Assembly (NCBI GenBank): GCA_002211745.1
Contig: CP022114.1
Coordinates: 2,016,645-2,080,644, forward strand
Direction: 5' to 3'
Source: Kluyvera genomosp. 3
Lineage (GTDB): Bacteria; Pseudomonadota; Gammaproteobacteria; Enterobacterales; Enterobacteriaceae
Length of the DNA stretch: 64,000 nt
In this document: positions 51,911-62,400 of the stretch, piece after piece
How the letters are laid out: every line of letters starts with the position of its first letter
How positions within the stretch are numbered: the first letter of the stretch is position 1
Made by a program: the position numbers and the translations under genes
Notes under the pieces: generated by a model
Seen by the model: only the letters and a program-made list of their open reading frames with translations
Database searches by the model: none
Told to the model about the DNA's origin: nothing

Positions 51911-53053
51911 ATGAAGCTGTACACCCTGGATGAAAATTGCCTGGAAAATGCGCGCGCGGGTCTCAAGCAGCCGTTCTCACCGTTGCAACTCGCGCTGAGC
52001 AAACTGGTGGCGGAGGCCGATCAGCTGCGGCGCGAGCCGCCAGAAAGCGTGGTGCATAAAAAACTGCGTCCGGCGAGCGGCGACGCCCACGATTACTACA
52101 GTCTCGGCACCTACTGGTGGCCGAATCCGCGGCGGCCCAATGGGCTGCCCTATATTCGTCGCGACGGGCATATCAACCCGCAGTGCGAAAACAACGACAC
52201 CGATACCTCGCGCATTATCCGTATGTGCGAGCGCTGCCTGACGCTGGGACTGGCGTGGTACTTCACCGGCCAGCGTCAGTATGCGCAGGCCGCCGCACAG
52301 CAGATTCGCTGCTGGTTCCTTGATGGCGATACGCGGATGAACCCGCACCTCAACTACGGCCAGGCGATTCCGGGATTGTCTCCGGGCGCGGCACCGGGCT
52401 GATTGATACCCGTCTGCTGTGGATGGTGGTTGATACCATCGGGCTGATAAACGGCGCCAGCGTGCTGGATACTGACGATATCATCGGCCTGCACCAGTGG
52501 TTCCGTGATTTTAACCACTGGATGTACTACAGCGAAATTGGCCATTCTGAATACGTCTGGCACAACAACCACGGCACCTGGTACGACGCGCAGCGCACGG
52601 TGAACGCGCTGTTCTACGGCGATAAGGGCTGGCGGCGCGCATTATTGAGCAGGGGATTACTCAGCGTATGGCGGCGCAAATTGACCAGGACGGCAAGCAG
52701 ACGATGGAACTGGAGCGTACCATTCCGTTCCACTATTCGTTGTTTAACCTTGAGGCGCATCTGTTGCTCAACCGCTACGCCGAACACGTGGAGTTCGACC
52801 GTTGGAATACTATCCGTGACGGACGCGGGGTGAAGCAGGGAATAGACTATCTGGTGCCGTTTATCCGTGAACCGGAGCTGTGGCCGTACAGTGACTTACA
52901 AGGCATCGTCTGGGACAGCGCGCTACGGGTACTGTTGCAATCGATACGGGGTTATCCGAAGCAGGCGGCGAGCTACCGTGAAGCGCTGAAGTGCGTGCCG
53001 CAGGAGACGCTGCAGCTGAAAGAACAGCTGATGTGGTGTCCGGGCAAGCGTAG
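51911..53053 (+). CDS. Cytosolic alginate-lyase-family protein, frameshifted
   Basis: 381 aa after restoring three bases. Same family as the secreted lyase at 46 kb: YWWPNPRRPNGLPYIRRDGH, GQAIPGIVSGRGTGLIDTR, VWHNNHGTWYDAQ, ELERTIPFHYSLFNLEAH. No signal peptide, so cytosolic. Missing Gs near 52375 and 52630 split it, and a third near 53044 hides the stop TAG (LMWCPGQA); without it the frame runs on through a REP element. Seven bases after the ATPase, same operon. Probably degrades imported oligosaccharides. Confidence 0.85.
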
Positions 53054-53079
53054 TGCCATCAGGCAGTTTGGCGGGCGTT

Positions 53080-53107
53080 GCCGGATAGCGGCGTACCGCC
53101 ATCCGGC
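53080..53107. repeat. REP-like palindrome
   Basis: GCCGGATAGCGG / CCGCCATCCGGC with a four-base loop and one mismatch, between the lyase gene and yoaB. Same consensus as the repeat at 59981. Confidence 0.8.
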
Positions 53108-53122
53108 CAGGGTGATCGTCGC

Positions 53123-53466
53123 TTATACCGCGGCGATAATCTTAATCTCAACTTTATATTTCGGGTTCATCAGCTTCGCCTGCACCGTACAGCGCACCGG
53201 GCATGGCCGGCGACGACCCATGCATCCCACGCTTTGTTCATCGCCGCGAAATCATCCCCGTCGGCGAGAAAAATGGTGGCGTCGAGGATGCGTGACTTGT
53301 CGCTGCCTTGCTTTTCCAGCACCGCGTCAATCTGTGCCAGCGTGTTAGCCGTCTGCTCAAACGCGTCGGCATCCAGGTTTGCCGGCACGCCGGTGTAGTA
53401 CAGCGTCTGGTTATGAATTACCACATCAGACCAGCGCGCTTCGGCATCAATACGGACAATCGTCAT
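53123..53466 (-). CDS. yoaB: RidA/YjgF-family protein YoaB, one frameshift
   Basis: 114 aa after restoring one C near 53202 (AGHAPVRCTVQ), same as E. coli YoaB. MTIVRIDAEARWSDVVIHNQ at the start; IAAV at the end. RidA relatives hydrolyse reactive enamines/imines; the RidA-type Arg lies in PVRCTVQ. Divergent from yoaA. Right edge of the insertion. Confidence 0.93.
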
Positions 53467-53593
53467 TTTCCTTTCCTTTTTAACATCACGTCGATGCGCT
53501 AAGACTGCCACATTGTCGCCGTGACGTCACGGCTTAGGCTGGCATAACCTGGACTGGCCTGACATAATCACTGGGAATTTTTCCAGGGGTAAC

Positions 53594-55501
53594 GTGACGG
53601 ACGATTTTGCAGCAGATGGCCAGCTTGCGCAGGCGATAACCGGCTTTAAACCGCGTGAACCGCAGCGCCAGATGGCGCACGCCGTCGCTCAGGCGATTGA
53701 CGAAGGTCAGCCGCTGGTGGTTGAGGCCGGCACGGGTACCGGTAAAACATACGCCTATCTGGCCCTGCGCTGCGATCGGGGAAAAAGGTGATCATCTCCA
53801 CCGGGTCGAAGGCACTACAGGATCAGCTTTACAGCCGTGACTTACCCACCGTTTCGAAAGCGCTGGACTACACCGGCAAGCTGGCGTTGCTAAAGGGGCG
53901 TTCAAACTATCTGTGTCTGGAGCGTCTGGAACAGCAAGCGCTGGCGGGCGGCGATCTACCGGTGAATACCCTGAGCGACGTCATTCTGCTGCGCAGCTGG
54001 GCGAACCAGACGGTTGATGGCGACATCAGCACCTGCGTCAGCGTCGCCGAGGATTCTCAGGCGTGGCCGCTGGTCACCAGCACCAACGATAACTGCCTTG
54101 GCAGCGACTGCCCGCAGTATCAGGAGTGTTTCGTGGTGAAGGCGCGTAAAAAGGCGATGGACGCCGACGTCGTGGTGGTCAACCATCACCTGTTCCTCGC
54201 CGATATGGTGGTCAAAGAGAGCGGTTTTGGCGAGCTTATTCCCGAGGCCGACGTGATGATCTTCGATGAAGCCCATCAGCTACCGGACATCGCCAGCCAA
54301 TATTTTGGCCAGTCGCTCTCCAGCCGTCAGCTGCTGGATCTGGCGAAAGACGTGGTCATCGCCTATCGTACCGAACTGAAAGATACTCAGCAGTTACAAA
54401 AGTGCGCCGATCGCCTGGCGCAGGCGACGCAGGATTTTCGCCTGCAGGTCGGCGACCCGGGCTATCGTGGCAACCTGCGTGACCTGCTGGCGGATAGCGC
54501 CGTGCAGCGTGCATTGCTGCTGCTCGATGACGCGCTGGAGCTGTGCTACGACGTGGCGAAACTTTCGCTGGGACGTTCTGCGCTGCTCGATGCCGCCTTC
54601 GAGCGCGCAACGCTCTACCGCGCGCGCCTGAAACGCCTGAAAGAGATCAACAAACCCGGCTACAGCTACTGGTACGAATGCAACTCGCGCCACTTTACGC
54701 TGGCGCTGACGCCGCTCACTGTGGCCGATAAATTTAAAGAGGTGATGGCGGCCAAACCGGGCAGTTGGGTTTTCACCTCGGCGACGCTGTCGGTGAATGA
54801 CGATCTGCACCATTTCACCGAGCGTCTGGGTATTGAAGCGGCGCACTCGCTGCTGTTACCCAGCCCCTTCGACTATGCCAGTCAGGCGCTTTTATGCGTG
54901 CCGCGCAATCTGCCGTTGCCGAATCAACCGGGGCGGCGCGCCAGCTGGCGGCGATGCTCAAACCGCTGATTGAGGCCAACGATGGCCGCTGCTTTATGCT
55001 CTGTACTTCGCACGCCATGATGCGCGATCTTGCCGAACAGTTCCGCGCGACGATGACGTTGCCGGTCTTGTTGCAGGGGGAAACCAGCAAGGGCAGCTTC
55101 TGCAACAGTTTGTCAGCGCCGGTAACGCGCTGCTGGTCGCGACCAGCAGCTTCTGGGAAGGGGTAGACGTGCGCGGCGACGCGCTCTCGCTGGTGATCAT
55201 CGACAAACTGCCGTTTACCTCCCCGGACGATCCGCTGCTCAAAGCACGGATGGAAGACTGTCGCCTGCGCGGCGGCGATCCGTTCGAAGAGGTGCAGCTT
55301 CCGGACGCGGTGATTACCCTTAAGCAGGGCGTTGGGCGCCTGATTCGCGATGTGGACGATCGCGGCGTGCTGGTGATTTGCGATAACCGTCTGGTGATGC
55401 GCCCCTATGGTGCGACGTTCCTCGCCAGCCTGCCGCCCGCGCCGCGCACTCGCGACATTCGACGGGCAGTGCGTTTCCTGGCGCTGTCATCGACGCGGTA
55501 A
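53594..55501 (+). CDS. yoaA: DinG/XPD-like DNA helicase YoaA, frameshifted
   Basis: ATP-dependent 5'-3' helicase of the XPD/DinG group; in E. coli it binds HolC (Pol III chi) and helps repair stalled forks. GTG start (VTDDFAADGQL). Walker A VEAGTGTGKTYAY; iron-sulfur cysteines CVSVAED..CLGSDCPQYQECF; DEAH box FDEAHQLPD; C-terminal GVGRLIRDVDDRG. Three bases missing (near 53766, 54933, 55091); restored length is 636 aa, identical to E. coli. Confidence 0.95.
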
Positions 55502-55568
55502 TGCGGTGCAAAGTGTGGTAAGATGCGCGCCATTTTGTTGATCCGTAACTGCGAGAGCGCGACTAACC

Positions 55569-56262
55569 ATGCGAATTCTGGCTATTGATACCGCCACGGA
55601 AGCCTGCTCGGCTGCCTTGTGGAATGAAGGTAGCACCAGTGCTCATTTCGAGCTTTGTCCTCGGGAACACACCCAACGAATCTTGCCAATCGTGCAGGAT
55701 ATTCTTACTGAAAGTGGCGTAAGCCTCACCGAACTCGACGCGCTGGCGTTTGGCCGTGGGCCGGGCAGCTTTACCGGCGTGCGTATCGGTATTGGTATTG
55801 CGCAGGGCTGGCGCTGGGCGCTGAGCTGCCGATGATCGGCGTGTCAACGCTGGCAACTATGGCGCAGGGGCCTGGCGTAAGCAGGGCGCAACTCGCGTGC
55901 TGGCCGCCATCGACGCGCGCATGGGCGAGGTCTACTGGGCTGAGTATCAGCGTGATGAACAGGGCGTGTGGCACGGTGAAGAAACCGAAGCGGTGCTGAA
56001 GCCGGAAGCGGTACAGCAGCGTTTAGCCGAATTGAGCGGCGAATGGGCGACCGTTGGTACCGGCTGGGCGGCCTGGCCGGAGATGGCGCAGGGCGCGAAC
56101 GTGACCCTGAACGACGGTGGCGTGACCCTGCCTGAGGCGGAAGATATGCTGCCAATCGCCTGCCAGCTTCTCGCGCAGGGTAAAACGGTGGTCGTCGAGA
56201 AAGCGGAGCCGGTTTATTTGCGTAATGAAGTGGCGTGGAAGAAACTTCCCGGTCGCGAATGA
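55569..56262 (+). CDS. tsaB: tRNA t6A synthesis protein TsaB, frameshifted
   Basis: Formerly YeaZ. Scaffold partner of TsaD in making N6-threonylcarbamoyl-adenosine at tRNA position 37; essential in E. coli. [20 protein letters not shown] and [20 protein letters not shown] are the family signatures. Two Gs missing (near 55808 and 55869); restored length is 231 aa, identical to E. coli. An essential gene reading as broken is one more sign that the frameshifts are errors. Confidence 0.95.
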
Positions 56263-56299
56263 CTCTAAGCAGATAAATAGTGAGTCCAGGAGCAGCATC

Positions 56300-56880
56300 A
56301 TGGCAGGTCAAAAATACGTCGTTCGTGGCGCAATTGCAGGGCTTATCGCATTAGCGTTAAGCGGCTGCGTCAGCGTGCCGGATGCCATTCAGGGCAGTAG
56401 CCCAACGCCGCAGCAGGATCTGGTTCGGGTGATGGCGGCACCGCAGCTGTATGTCGGCCAGGAATCGCGCTTTGGCGGCACGGTTGTGGGTATTGAAAAC
56501 CAGCAGGGTCGCACCCGTCTGGAAATCGCCACCGTTCCGCTCGACAGCGGCGCGCGTCCGATTCTCGGCGAAGCCTCCCGTGGGCGTATCTATGCCGATG
56601 TTAACGGTTTCCTTGACCCGGTAGATTTCCGTGGCCAGCTGGTGACGGTGGTCGGCCCGATCGTCGGCACCGTGGAAGGGAAAGTGGGCACCACGAAGTA
56701 CAATTTCCTGCACGTTCAGGCCACTGGCTATAAACGCTGGCGCGTTACCCAGCAGGTGGTGATGCCGCCGCAGCCTATCGATCCGTGGGTCTTTGGCCCG
56801 CACCCCTGGAATTACGGTTACGGCGGCTGGGGATGGTATAACCCGGCCCAGCGGAAGTTCGGAACGTCGTAACTGAATAA
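56300..56880 (+). CDS. yeaY: Slp-family outer-membrane lipoprotein YeaY, one frameshift
   Basis: Lipoprotein: lipobox ALSGC in [23 protein letters not shown]. Slp family, function unknown, linked to starvation and acid stress by its paralogue Slp. A G missing near 56845 moves the last residues; the true end is [13 protein letters not shown] with TAA at 56878, giving 193 aa as in E. coli. AGGAG lies eight bases before the ATG. Confidence 0.9.
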
Positions 56881-56898
56881 GATCTGTGCAAAAGCAGA

Positions 56899-56938
56899 CA
56901 ACGAAGAAACAGCGGCTAGTCCGCTGTTTCTTCGTTGT
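56899..56938. terminator. Perfect 18-bp hairpin between yeaY and fadD
   Basis: ACAACGAAGAAACAGCGG and its exact complement around a five-base loop CTAGT. No T run follows, so it may act as an mRNA-protecting stem or weak terminator. Confidence 0.65.
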
Positions 56939-56999
56939 AATGGATATAAAAAAAATAAAGAGTGACGCGCTTCGCAACCTTAATTCTGATTAATTCTTA

Positions 57000-57016
57000 A
57001 ACTGGTACGCTGAGTT
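57000..57016 (+). promoter_or_regulatory. FadR operator upstream of fadD
   Basis: AACTGGTACGCTGAGTT fits the FadR consensus half-site AACTGGT with an imperfect second half and matches the place of the known E. coli fadD operator. It lies 72 bp before the TTG start. Confidence 0.7.
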
Positions 57017-57087
57017 AATATAATGTTAACGAAAGTTTATCATTTGGGGTTGCGATGACGACGAATACGTATTTTAGAGGTGATGCT

Positions 57088-58771
57088 TTGAAAAAGGTTT
57101 GGCTCAACCGTTATCCTGCTGATGTTCCGGCAGAGATCAATCCTGACCGTTATCAATCCCTGGTGGAACTGTTTGAACACGCGGCAACACGCTTTGCCGA
57201 TCAGCCCGGCTTCGTCAATATGGGCGAAGTGATGACCTTCCGTAAGCTCGAAGAGCGCAGCCGCGCCTTTGCCGCTTATCTCCAACAGGGGCTGGGGCTG
57301 AAGCAGGGCGATCGTGTCGCGCTGATGATGCCTAACCTGCTGCAATATCCGGTTGCTCTGTTCGGCATCCTGCGTGCCGGGATGATCGTGGTCAACGTCA
57401 ACCCGCTCTACACCCGCGTGAGCTGGAGCATCAGTTGAACGACAGCGGCGCGCAGGCGATCGTGATTGTCTCCAACTTTGCCCACACGCTGGAAAAAGTG
57501 GTTGATAAAACTCAGGTTAAGCACGTGATTCTGACCCGCATGGGCGATCAGCTTTCAACCGCCAAAGGGACGCTGGTCAACTTTGTCGTCAAATACATCA
57601 AACGACTGGTGCCGAAATACCATTTGCCGGATGCGATCTCCTTCCGTCGCGCGCTGCATAGCGGCTACCGCTTACAGTATGTGAAACCGGTGGTGAAGGC
57701 GGATGATGTGGCCTTCCTGCAATATACCGGCGGTACCACCGGCGTGGCGAAAGGCGCGATGCTGACCCATCGCAATATGCTCGCCAACCTCGAGCAGGTG
57801 AAAGCGACCTACGGGCCTCTGCTGCACGAAGGGAAAGAGGTGGTGATCACCGCGCTGCCGCTGTATCACATCTTTGCGCTGACCATGAACTGCCTGCTGT
57901 TTATCGAACTGGGCGGGCAGAATATCCTGATCACCAACCCGCGTGATATTCCGGGTCTGGTGAAGGAGCTGGCAAAATATCCGTTCACCGCCATGACCGG
58001 CGTGAATACGCTATTCAATGCGCTGCTGAATAATAAAGAGTTCCAGCAGCTCGATTTCTCCACGCTGCACCTGTCGGCGGGCGGGGAATGCCGGTGAACC
58101 ATTCGGTGGCTGAACGCTGGGTGAAGCTGACCGGGCAGTATCTGCTGGAGGGCTATGGCCTGACCGAATGTGCGCCACTGGTGAGCGTCAACCCGCATGA
58201 TATCGACTATCACAGTGGCAGCATTGGTCTGCCGGTGCCCTCAACTGAGGTGAAACTGGTGGACGATGACGACAACGAAGTGGCCGTCGGCCAGCCGGGC
58301 GAACTGTGCGTGAAGGGGCCGCAGGTGATGGAAGGCTACTGGCAGCGCCCGGACGCCACCGCGGAAATTATCAAAGACGGCTGGTTGCATACCGGCGATA
58401 TCGCGGTAATGGATGAGGAAGGCTTCCTGCGCATCGTTGACCGCAAAAAAGATATGATTCTGGTGTCAGGTTTTAACGTCTACCCGAATGAAATTGAAGA
58501 CGTGGTGATGCAGCATTCCGGCGTACTGGAAGTGGCCGCCGTCGGTGTCCCTTCCGGCAATAGCGGTGAAGCGGTGAAGATCTTCGTGGTCAAAAAAGAC
58601 CAAAGCCTGACCGAAGAGGCGCTGATTACCTTCTGCCGCCGTCAGCTAACCGGATACAAAGTGCCGAAACTGGTTGAATTCCGTCAGGAATTACCGAAGT
58701 CCAACGTCGGGAAAATTTTAAGACGAGAATTACGTGACGAAGCCCGCGCCAAAGTGGACAATAAGGGATAA
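57088..58771 (+). CDS. fadD: Long-chain fatty acyl-CoA synthetase, frameshifted
   Basis: Activates imported long-chain fatty acids to acyl-CoA for beta-oxidation. TTG start ([14 protein letters not shown]) as in E. coli, with GAGGTG six bases away. AMP-binding motif [11 protein letters not shown], second motif GYGLTECAP, fatty-acid signature [20 protein letters not shown]. Two bases missing (near 57416 and 58086); restored length is 561 aa, identical to E. coli. Repressed by FadR in E. coli; operator seen upstream. Confidence 0.97.
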
Positions 58772-58791
58772 GTCACGAGTCATGATGCCTA

Positions 58792-58818
58792 ACGCCAGCT
58801 CTGCTGGCGTTTTTTTTG
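58792..58818 (+). terminator. Terminator after fadD
   Basis: ACGCCAGC/GCTGGCGT with loop TCT, then eight Ts. Confidence 0.95.
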
Positions 58819-58840
58819 GCACAAAATAAGAGAGTATGAT

Positions 58841-59967
58841 TTGAACTATCAGATGATCACCACCAACGATGCGCTGCACACGCTGTGCGACGCCGTTCGT
58901 CAGACAACCGCCGTCGCGCTGGACACCGAGTTTGTCCGCACCCGCACCTACTATCCGCAGCTGGGCCTGATTCAGCTTTTCGATGGAGAGCGTACGGCGC
59001 TGATCGATCCTCTGGATATCACCGACTGGTTGCCGCTGCAGGCGATTCTGCAGGACCGCAACATCACCAAGTTCCTGCACGCGGGCAGTGAAGATTTAGA
59101 AGTCTTTATGAACGTTTTCGGCGCCATGCCGCAGCCGCTGATCGACACGCAGGTGCTGGCCGCTTTCTGTGGTCGCCCGATGTCCTGGGGCTTTGCCGCG
59201 ATGGTCGCTGAATACTCCGGCGTTGAGCTGGATAAGAGCGAGTCGCGTACCGACTGGCTGGCGCGCCCGCTGACCTCGCGTCAGTGCGACTACGCAGCGG
59301 CGGACGTCTGGTATCTGTTGCCGATAGCCCACAAGCTGATGGCGGAAACCGAGCAGAAAGGGCGCCTTGATTGGGCGCTGAATGAATGCCTGTTGATGCA
59401 ACAACGCCGTCAGGAAGTGACTGACCCACGCGAGGCGTGGCGTGATATTACCAACGCCTGGCAACTGCGCACCCGCCAACTGGCCTGTTTGCAACTGCTG
59501 GCCGACTGGCGTCTGCGCAAGGCGCGCGAGCGCGACCTGGCGGTGAATTTCGTGGTACGTGAAGAGCACCTGTGGAGCGTGGCGCGCTATATGCCGGGCA
59601 GCCTCGGTGAGCTGGATAGTCTCGGGCTGTCGGGCAGCGAAATTCGCTTCCACGGTAAAACGCTGATTAGCCTGGTTGAGAAAGCGCAGGCGTTGCCTGA
59701 TGACGCGCTGCCAGAGCCGCTGCAGAACCTGATGGACATGCCGGGTTACCGCAAAGCGTTTAAAGAGATTAAGGCGCTGGTGCAGGAAGTGGGCAGGCGA
59801 ACGACGTCAGCGCCGAGATGCTCGCCTCGCGTCGCCAGATTAACCAGCTGCTGAACTGGCACTGGCAGCTGAAGCCGCGTCATACCGCGCCGGAAATGAT
59901 TTCCGGCTGGCGCGGTGAGCTGCTGTCCGGCGCGCTGGACAAGTTGCTGGCAGAGTATCCGCGTTAA
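58841..59967 (+). CDS. rnd: Ribonuclease D, one frameshift
   Basis: 3'-5' exoribonuclease that trims tRNA precursors. TTG start (LNYQMITT) as in E. coli. DEDD motifs: ALDTEFVRTRTYYPQLGLIQ, KFLHAGSEDLEVF and QCDYAAADVWYLLP; HRDC domains follow (WQLRTRQLACLQLLADWRLR). One G missing near 59793; restored length is 375 aa, identical to E. coli, ending DKLLAEYPR. Confidence 0.95.
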
Positions 59968-59980
59968 ATCCTGACTGTAG

Positions 59981-60008
59981 GCCGGATAAGGCAACGCCGC
60001 CATCCGGC
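59981..60008. repeat. REP element (BIME, first unit)
   Basis: GCCGGATAAGGC ... GCCGCCATCCGGC imperfect palindrome after rnd. Confidence 0.88.
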
Positions 60009-60032
60009 AATACAATCGTTGGGCGAGGAGCT

Positions 60033-60058
60033 GCCTGATGGCGCTTTGCTTATCAGGC
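60033..60058. repeat. REP element (BIME, second unit)
   Basis: GCCTGATGGCGC ... GCTTATCAGGC imperfect palindrome, forming a two-unit BIME between convergent rnd and minE. Confidence 0.85.
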
Positions 60059-60078
60059 TACACGCGGTTTCCGGACAC

Positions 60079-60109
60079 AAAAAAAGCGCTATCACTAGCG
60101 CCTTTTTTT
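60079..60109 (-). terminator. Bidirectional terminator between rnd and minE
   Basis: GCGCTA/TAGCGC stem flanked by A7 on the left and T7 on the right. Confidence 0.8.
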
Positions 60110-60122
60110 ACACCACCGAAAG

Positions 60123-60392
60123 TCAGGATTTTGACTCTTCCGCTTCCGGTAGCGTGACGTTGAGTTCCAGAATCGAAATATCCCCGTCTTTTTGCTCTAA
60201 CTGCACCGTGACCATTTCTGGGTCAATCTGCACGTACTTGCAAATCACTTCCAGAATATCCTTCCTTAACTGCGGCAGATAGTGCGGTTCTGCGTCACTG
60301 CGGCGACGTTCCGCGACAATGATTTGCAGGCGTTCTTTAGCAATGTTGGCGGTATTCTTTTTCCGTGAGAGAAAAAAGTCGAGTAATGCCAT
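60123..60392 (-). CDS. minE: Cell-division topological specificity factor MinE
   Basis: 89-aa protein that drives MinD off the membrane and sets the Min oscillation, keeping division at mid-cell. Membrane-targeting start [12 protein letters not shown]; MinD-activating helix [18 protein letters not shown]. Intact. Three bp after minD. Confidence 0.97.
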   Translation of the reverse strand: MALLDFFLSRKKNTANIAKERLQIIVAERRRSDAEPHYLPQLRKDILEVICKYVQIDPEMVTVQLEQKDGDISILELNVTLPEAEESKS

Positions 60393-60395
60393 AAT

Positions 60396-61207
60396 TTATC
60401 CTCCGAACAGGCGTTTGAGGAAACCTTTCTTCTCTTCTTCAATGAAGCGGAAAGGACGTTCTTCTCCCAACAGACGATCTACGGTATCAGCGTAGGCTTT
60501 GCCTGCGTCAGACACGGTATCCAGAATAACCGGTTCACCCTGGTTTGAGGCGCGCAGGACGGACTGATCTTCCGGGATAACGCCAACCAGTTTGATGCGC
60601 AGGATTTCCAGCACATCTTCCATGCTCAGCATGTCGCCTTTGCTCACGCGACCTGGATTGTAGCGCGTCAGCAGCAGGTGCTCTTTAATCGGCTCTTCAC
60701 CATTTTCCGCACGACGGGATTTGGAGGCCAGGATGCCCAGGATACGGTCTGAGTCGCGTACCGAGGAGACTTCCGGGTTGGTGGTGATGATGGCTTCGTC
60801 GGCGAAGTACAGCGCCATCAGTGCGCCGGTTTCGATACCCGCAGGGAGTCGCAGACCACGAAGTCGAATTCCATCTTTTTCAGCTCGTCGAGGACTTTCT
60901 CGACGCCTTCGCGAGTCAGCGCATCTTTATCGCGCGTCTGCGAAGCCGGCAGAATGTAGAGATTCTCGGTACGTTTATCTTTGATTAATGCTTGGTTCAG
61001 CGTGGCATCGCCCTGAATAACGTTAACAAAATCATACACTACGCGACGTTCGCAGCCCATGATGAGGTCAAGGTTACGCAGACCGATATCAAAATCGATA
61101 ACGACCGTTTTCTTTCCCTTCTGCGCCAAACCAGTCGCGATGGCCGCGCTGGAGGTGGTCTTACCCACGCCCCCTTTACCTGAAGTCACAACAATAATGC
61201 GTGCCAT
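60396..61207 (-). CDS. minD: Septum-site ATPase MinD, one frameshift
   Basis: Membrane-cycling ATPase that recruits MinC. Deviant Walker A GKGGVGKTTSSAAIA; DFDIGLRNLDLIMGCE; C-terminal amphipathic helix KKGFLKRLFGG for membrane binding. One C missing near 60847 (CDSPAGIETGALM); restored length is 270 aa, identical to E. coli. Confidence 0.97.
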
Positions 61208-61230
61208 AGAAATTCCTTGTTAAAAAGGGA

Positions 61231-61937
61231 TTAATTTAACGGTTGAATAGTCAAAGCGCTGTCGTCTAACCGCAGACGCGCCGCTTTGCCATAAAATTCG
61301 GCTGGGATCTGGTCGCTCAGCCAATATTCCCCGGCGATGGAGACCAGCTCCGCAGCCAGGTGGGTACAAAATACTTGTGCTTCCCGGCCTCCGCCGGCGC
61401 CCGCCAGAACGCGTCCACGCATCATGCCATACACGTGAATATTACCGTCGGCAATCAGCTCAGCACCTGCACTGACGTGGCTTGTCACAATCAGATCACA
61501 GTTTGGTGCATAAATGCGCTGACCGGAACGTACTGGCGTATCAATCATTCGCGTTTTTGTGATCGGACTAACAATTGGCTCGGGTTCAGTGGGCTTGGGC
61601 TGCTCAACGGGTGCGGCACGAACAACTTTTTCTTTACCTTCAGTCAGTAAAGGAAGGCCCGATTGGTCAATGGCCGCTTTGAACTGCGGATTTTTACAGC
61701 CGCTGACGCCCACGATACGCAGACCGGCAGCCATAATCGCCTGCTGAATCGCGCGCCACTGGGTAAACTCTTCAAGGTTGCTGACGTTGACCACAACCGG
61801 GCATGACGGAAAAAAGCCGGAGCCTGGGCGACCTTGTCTTCTAACGCCTGACGAATAACCTCGGGTCTTGCATCATGCAAATGGACCACCGATAAGGTGA
61901 AGCTACTGCCTTTAAGTTCGATTGGCGTGTTTGACAT
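61231..61937 (-). CDS. minC: Septum-site inhibitor MinC, one frameshift
   Basis: Blocks FtsZ assembly at the poles. N-terminal FtsZ-binding part ([20 protein letters not shown]), Pro/Glu-rich linker, C-terminal beta-helix ([39 protein letters not shown]). One C missing near 61800 (HAPVVVNVS); restored length is 235 aa (E. coli 231). First gene of minCDE. Confidence 0.96.
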
Positions 61938-62064
61938 CCTGGCCTTACTCAATTTGCTATTTATCGCAGCTTCGCGCGCGGCGATATTCCGAAGACTATC
62001 AGTCATGTTATAGTCACTAATATATTCAAGCAAGTAACCACAGTCCTAATTCCGAGTATAAAGT

Positions 62065-62346
62065 ATGTTTTGTGTGATTTATCGTAGTTCTAAACGTGAT
62101 CAAACCTATTTGTATGTCGAAAAAAAAGACGATTTCTCTCGCGTCCCGGAAGAACTGATGCAGGGCTTCGGCCAGCCGCAGCTGGCGATGCTGTTGCCGC
62201 TGGACGGACGCAAGAAGCTTATCAATGCCGATCTGGAAAAGGTAAAACAGGCGTTAAAAGATCAGGGCTATTATTTACAGATGCCACCGCCGCCTGAAAA
62301 TCTGTTGAAACAGCATCTGGCCGACGTCAAAAATAAGGGCGAATAG
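62065..62346 (+). CDS. ycgL: YcgL domain protein
   Basis: 93-aa YcgL-domain protein of unknown function, usually divergent from minC as here. [20 protein letters not shown] and [17 protein letters not shown] are the family signatures. Intact. Confidence 0.93.
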   Translation: MFCVIYRSSKRDQTYLYVEKKDDFSRVPEELMQGFGQPQLAMLLPLDGRKKLINADLEKVKQALKDQGYYLQMPPPPENLLKQHLADVKNKGE

Positions 62347-62400
62347 TTTTCGCTTCCGGCTAATGTCTGTTCCTGGTTACACAACAAATAAGGGAAAAGT

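Noticed and set aside
53078-53398. Plus-strand ORF over yoaB
   Set aside because: Antisense shadow of yoaB and the REP element.
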